Assembly: GCA_043766165.1 (NCBI GenBank) | Contig: JAYUIJ010000012.1 | Span: forward strand, 1-13,931 | Origin: CAIJZX01 sp043766165 | Lineage (GTDB): Bacteria; Patescibacteriota; Patescibacteriia; SBBC01; CAIJZX01 | Length of the DNA stretch: 13,931 nucleotides | Reading direction: 5' to 3' | In this document: piece after piece, positions 12,016 to 13,931 of the stretch | How positions within the stretch are numbered: position 1 is the first letter of the stretch | Layout of the letters: every line of letters begins with the position of its first letter | The notes under the pieces: generated by a model | Told to the model about the DNA's origin: nothing | Database searches by the model: none | What the model saw: the letters and a program-made list of their open reading frames with translations, nothing else | Translations under genes and position numbers: made by a program

Positions 12016-13137
12016 ATGGAAGGTGAATTTTCCCACAGTCATGAAGCTCAAGAGCAAACCGTTGAATACGAGCCGATTCCTAACGTAGAAGAAGTATTTC
12101 CGGGCGGGTTTCGACTGACAAAAGGTGCGACAATTCTTGATGTACCAGAAAGCTGGGCGATTTTTGATGGCCAAGGATTTCTTGTTATTGACCCTGGCGG
12201 GGAGTTGCCAATCGAATCCAAGGAAGATGCGTTGTCATTAAAGCCGATAGCAGCCACTGTAACGAATTCGTTACGTAGCCATAAAATTGATGGACTTCGG
12301 AAGTTGCTGGAACAGCGTCAGACTCCTATCACTGGGATACTGTTAACCCATGGTGATGCTGACCATACTAACAACCTAGAAAACATTACTGACCAAGGCG
12401 TGCCGGTATACGTGGATCGAAAAGAATGGTGGTCAACACTCTCGCCAGAAAAACAGTTTGCTGCGGGCGCAATGAATTTCCAGAAAAGCGAGCTCACCAG
12501 CCATGATGCAGGAAGTCTACGAAACCGTGATGCTGGCATGCAGATATTTGCTGAGCGAGCCAATAATGCCCGTGGTGGCAGCGATCGGCATGCCCGAAAA
12601 GCTGCGTTAGCCGAACGCTTCCATGTTTTTCCTGAATCTTTTGAAACTGCTGGAGCGGGCAGGATGGAGGTTGTCGCCTTGCCTGGGCACGCCCCAGGTG
12701 AACATGGTTTTTATCTACCAGAGCAAAAGCTTTTCATTGGTGGTGATTTAATTACTACTAGCAAACAAGGGCAAGTAGATAGGATTAATGTTTTCTTGCC
12801 TGAAGCGAATGTTTACGATGCAGTGATGTCATTGAAAAAACTACAAGCCATGGATATTGATAAATACTATCCAGCGCATGGCTCACCAATTATCGGGGTA
12901 GAAAATTTCCGTGAACATATTCAAAACTTACTACTTGACGCAGAGACCTTAATCGAGCGGATTCTTGAGCAAGCTGAACAACATGCGCATGCTGATGTTC
13001 ATCAGCTAATAGATTTTGTGTTTACACCGCAATTTCATCGTGCCGGTATGGTAGCTCAGTCAAAGAAAAGCTGGATTTTTTCTGTGTTGCGTGACAAGTC
13101 AATGACTACTGATCTTGATGAGCTGGCAACCAGTTAA
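12016..13137 (+). CDS. Metallo-β-lactamase-fold hydrolase
   Basis: A 373-residue MBL-fold protein. The metal site is complete: THGDADH (H112, D114, D116, H117), PGHAPGEH (H225), GGD (D244) and PAHG (H288). The motif order and the helical C-terminal extension (about 300-373, including LERIL- and HQLIDFVF-like segments) resemble the LACTB2/glyoxalase II-like hydrolase branch with a winged-helix tail. An extra charged stretch of about 60 residues (about 145-205) separates the first and second metal motifs. It starts with an acidic His-rich segment and has no signal peptide, so it is probably cytoplasmic. Substrate unknown: thioester, lactone or RNA hydrolysis are all seen in the fold. It overlaps the next gene by 20 bases. 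Confidence 0.88.
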   Translation: MEGEFSHSHEAQEQTVEYEPIPNVEEVFPGGFRLTKGATILDVPESWAIFDGQGFLVIDPGGELPIESKEDALSLKPIAATVTNSLRSHKIDGLRKLLEQRQTPITGILLTHGDADHTNNLENITDQGVPVYVDRKEWWSTLSPEKQFAAGAMNFQKSELTSHDAGSLRNRDAGMQIFAERANNARGGSDRHARKAALAERFHVFPESFETAGAGRMEVVALPGHAPGEHGFYLPEQKLFIGGDLITTSKQGQVDRINVFLPEANVYDAVMSLKKLQAMDIDKYYPAHGSPIIGVENFREHIQNLLLDAETLIERILEQAEQHAHADVHQLIDFVFTPQFHRAGMVAQSKKSWIFSVLRDKSMTTDLDELATS

Positions 13138-13729
13138 TACAGAAACAAACAAAGCCCTAAAGTTTGCCACTAAAGATTGGCCTATCTTGATTAACGGCGC
13201 GCCGAAAGCTGGTGCTTCGTTTTTTACGGTTGCTCTAACGGCAGAGTTGATACGTCAACGAAAGAAGGTGGTGTTCATGTGCGCCAAGGGTGAGGCGATT
13301 CGGGCTTTAAAGAAGGAGTTAAATATTACTGAACCACTGGTGCGGGGTCATGACGTTACGGGCACAGTTGCTACATCGTTGTCTGATATGCAACTCGTAA
13401 CATTATTTCAACAAAAAAGTATGGACATGGTTAACGCGTTACGAAGTTTGGAAGATTGGAATAAGCGCATGGTGGTCATGAAGAATGTAGAGGACATACT
13501 GACACCGGAATTATGGGTGGTCATTAAATCCCATAAACAGCTCGTGTTGTCTGGAGATTTCTCACGATTGAATTTTGAAATTGATACTACTGTCTTCAGA
13601 ACAGCCATATTATTTTCCCCATCGCCGGAACATTGGAAACGACAACGCTCGCAGTTGCCTACATACATCGGCGATGTCTATCAAGGGGAAAGTAACTATC
13701 AAACTATTGTGTCGGAGGAAAGAATATGA
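13118..13729 (+). CDS. P-loop-like protein of unknown function
   Basis: A 203-residue protein. ILINGAPKAGASFFTVALTAELI (23-45) has the shape of a strand, a Walker A loop and a helix, but the usual GKS/GKT is replaced by GAS, with lysine earlier at K30. KKVVFMCA (49-56) and RMVVMKNVEDIL (117-128) look like core strands; the latter resembles a Walker B with D126. KQLVLSGDFSRL (140-151) could be a sensor strand. This suggests a degenerate RecA/AAA-like NTPase, possibly unable to hydrolyse. I do not recognise the family. The ATG at 13118 lies 20 bases inside the MBL gene; a TTG one codon upstream is also possible. Its stop overlaps the start of the next, truncated gene. Confidence 0.6.
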   Translation: MSWQPVNTETNKALKFATKDWPILINGAPKAGASFFTVALTAELIRQRKKVVFMCAKGEAIRALKKELNITEPLVRGHDVTGTVATSLSDMQLVTLFQQKSMDMVNALRSLEDWNKRMVVMKNVEDILTPELWVVIKSHKQLVLSGDFSRLNFEIDTTVFRTAILFSPSPEHWKRQRSQLPTYIGDVYQGESNYQTIVSEERI

Positions 13730-13839
13730 TCCTGGTCATTTCAACGGCCGGTGAACTTCATGTTTCGTTGTTTACTACCTCTTCGCTCCCGCGGACTACA
13801 GTCCGCGGCAATCCCTTAATGTGTATGCACGCAACGTGA
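13726..13839 (+). pseudogene. 5' fragment of a gene, possibly tsaB, cut by repeat and IS30
   Basis: An ATG overlaps the preceding stop (ATGA) and is preceded by the ribosome site GGAGG, so a real gene begins here. Its first ~20 residues, MILVISTAGELHVSLFTTSS, look like the first strand and phosphate loop of an ASKHA-fold protein such as TsaB, a tRNA t6A-modification factor. Then the frame enters a palindromic repeat (13789-13808) and the end of an insertion sequence, and stops at 13837-13839. The family call rests on few residues. The rest of the gene may lie beyond the insertion or be lost. Confidence 0.45.
13789..13808. repeat. GC-rich palindrome beside the IS30 end
   Basis: CCGCGGACT and AGTCCGCGG are perfect complements around two bases (AC). 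It differs in sequence from the ACCCCTCC family and from the long hairpins, making it a third palindrome type in the window. It lies between the truncated gene and the insertion sequence. Confidence 0.8.
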
Positions 13840-13931
13840 GTTCAGGAATTTAGTGCAACACCCCAGGCCTCGTTCGGGGTGAGATAGTTGAGTTTCTTCC
13901 GAGGCCGGTTATTTATCTTCTCTTGAATAGT
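13820..13931 (-). mobile_element. End of an IS30-family insertion sequence (partial)
   Basis: The transposase stop is followed outward by a stretch with GCAAC (13831-13835) and, inward, GTTGC as its complement (about 13855-13859 on the other strand). The insertion-sequence end is probably near 13820-13830, at TGTGTATGCAC or TGTATGCAC. The exact border, the other terminal repeat and the target duplication cannot be set without the sequence beyond the window. Confidence 0.65.
13842..13931 (-). CDS. IS30-family transposase, C-terminal end (partial)
   Basis: The last 29 codons of a minus-strand gene that continues past the window edge. The reading ends INNRPRKKLNYLTPNEAWGVALNS. NNRPRK(K)L, Y and TP are the hallmark of the C-terminus of IS30-family DDE transposases. 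The catalytic residues are outside the window. Confidence 0.88.
   Translation of the reverse strand, partial: TIQEKINNRPRKKLNYLTPNEAWGVALNS

Noticed and set aside
1..13931. tRNA, rRNA or known riboswitch
   Set aside because: I looked for cloverleaf-like and conserved RNA motifs on both strands and found none I could defend by eye.

Overview
The window most likely comes from a Patescibacteria (Candidate Phyla Radiation, CPR) genome. The reasons are short tightly packed genes, many 4-bp ATGA stop/start overlaps (so UGA is a stop, which argues against the code-25 lineages Gracilibacteria and Absconditabacteria), a small secreted sortase of the kind common in CPR, Firmicutes-type SufB and SufU, and GC-rich palindromic intergenic repeats. 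This is inference from gene content; there is no rRNA or other marker gene here.

Positions 268-9468 hold one long co-directional run, probably one or a few transcripts. The order is a Fur-family regulator, a zinc-ribbon protein, two Nudix hydrolases (the first closely resembling the 8-oxo-dGTPase MTH1), sufC, a GIY-YIG nuclease, sufB, a small membrane protein, two more Nudix hydrolases that look like tandem paralogues, a half-length sufD, a VOC/glyoxalase-fold protein, sufS, a GrpB-family protein, a broken sufU start and an intact sufU. All parts of a SUF iron-sulfur assembly machine are present: SufBCD scaffold, SufS desulfurase and SufU sulfur-transfer partner. They are interleaved with nucleotide-sanitising and other accessory genes. 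Together with the Fur regulator and the nearby sodA, the layout suggests an iron/oxidative-stress island.

The island is riddled with palindromic repeats. Two ~160-bp imperfect hairpin elements sit after sufC and after the small membrane gene. A second family, with arms ACCCCTCC and GGAGGGG around variable cores, occurs four times between 7541 and 9517. Two of these copies lie in frame inside sufS and are translated; the other two flank sufU.

From 9536 to 11358 there are two units with near-ideal TTGACA-17-TAnnnT extended -10 promoters. The first drives a secreted class E/F-like sortase. The second drives two membrane-anchored proteins of unknown function, ending in a strong intrinsic terminator. 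A convergent Fe/Mn superoxide dismutase gene follows on the minus strand. Then, on the plus strand, come an MBL-fold hydrolase, a P-loop-like protein, and the first codons of a gene that may be tsaB. That last gene is cut off by a palindromic repeat and the end of an IS30-family insertion sequence, whose transposase runs off the right edge on the minus strand.
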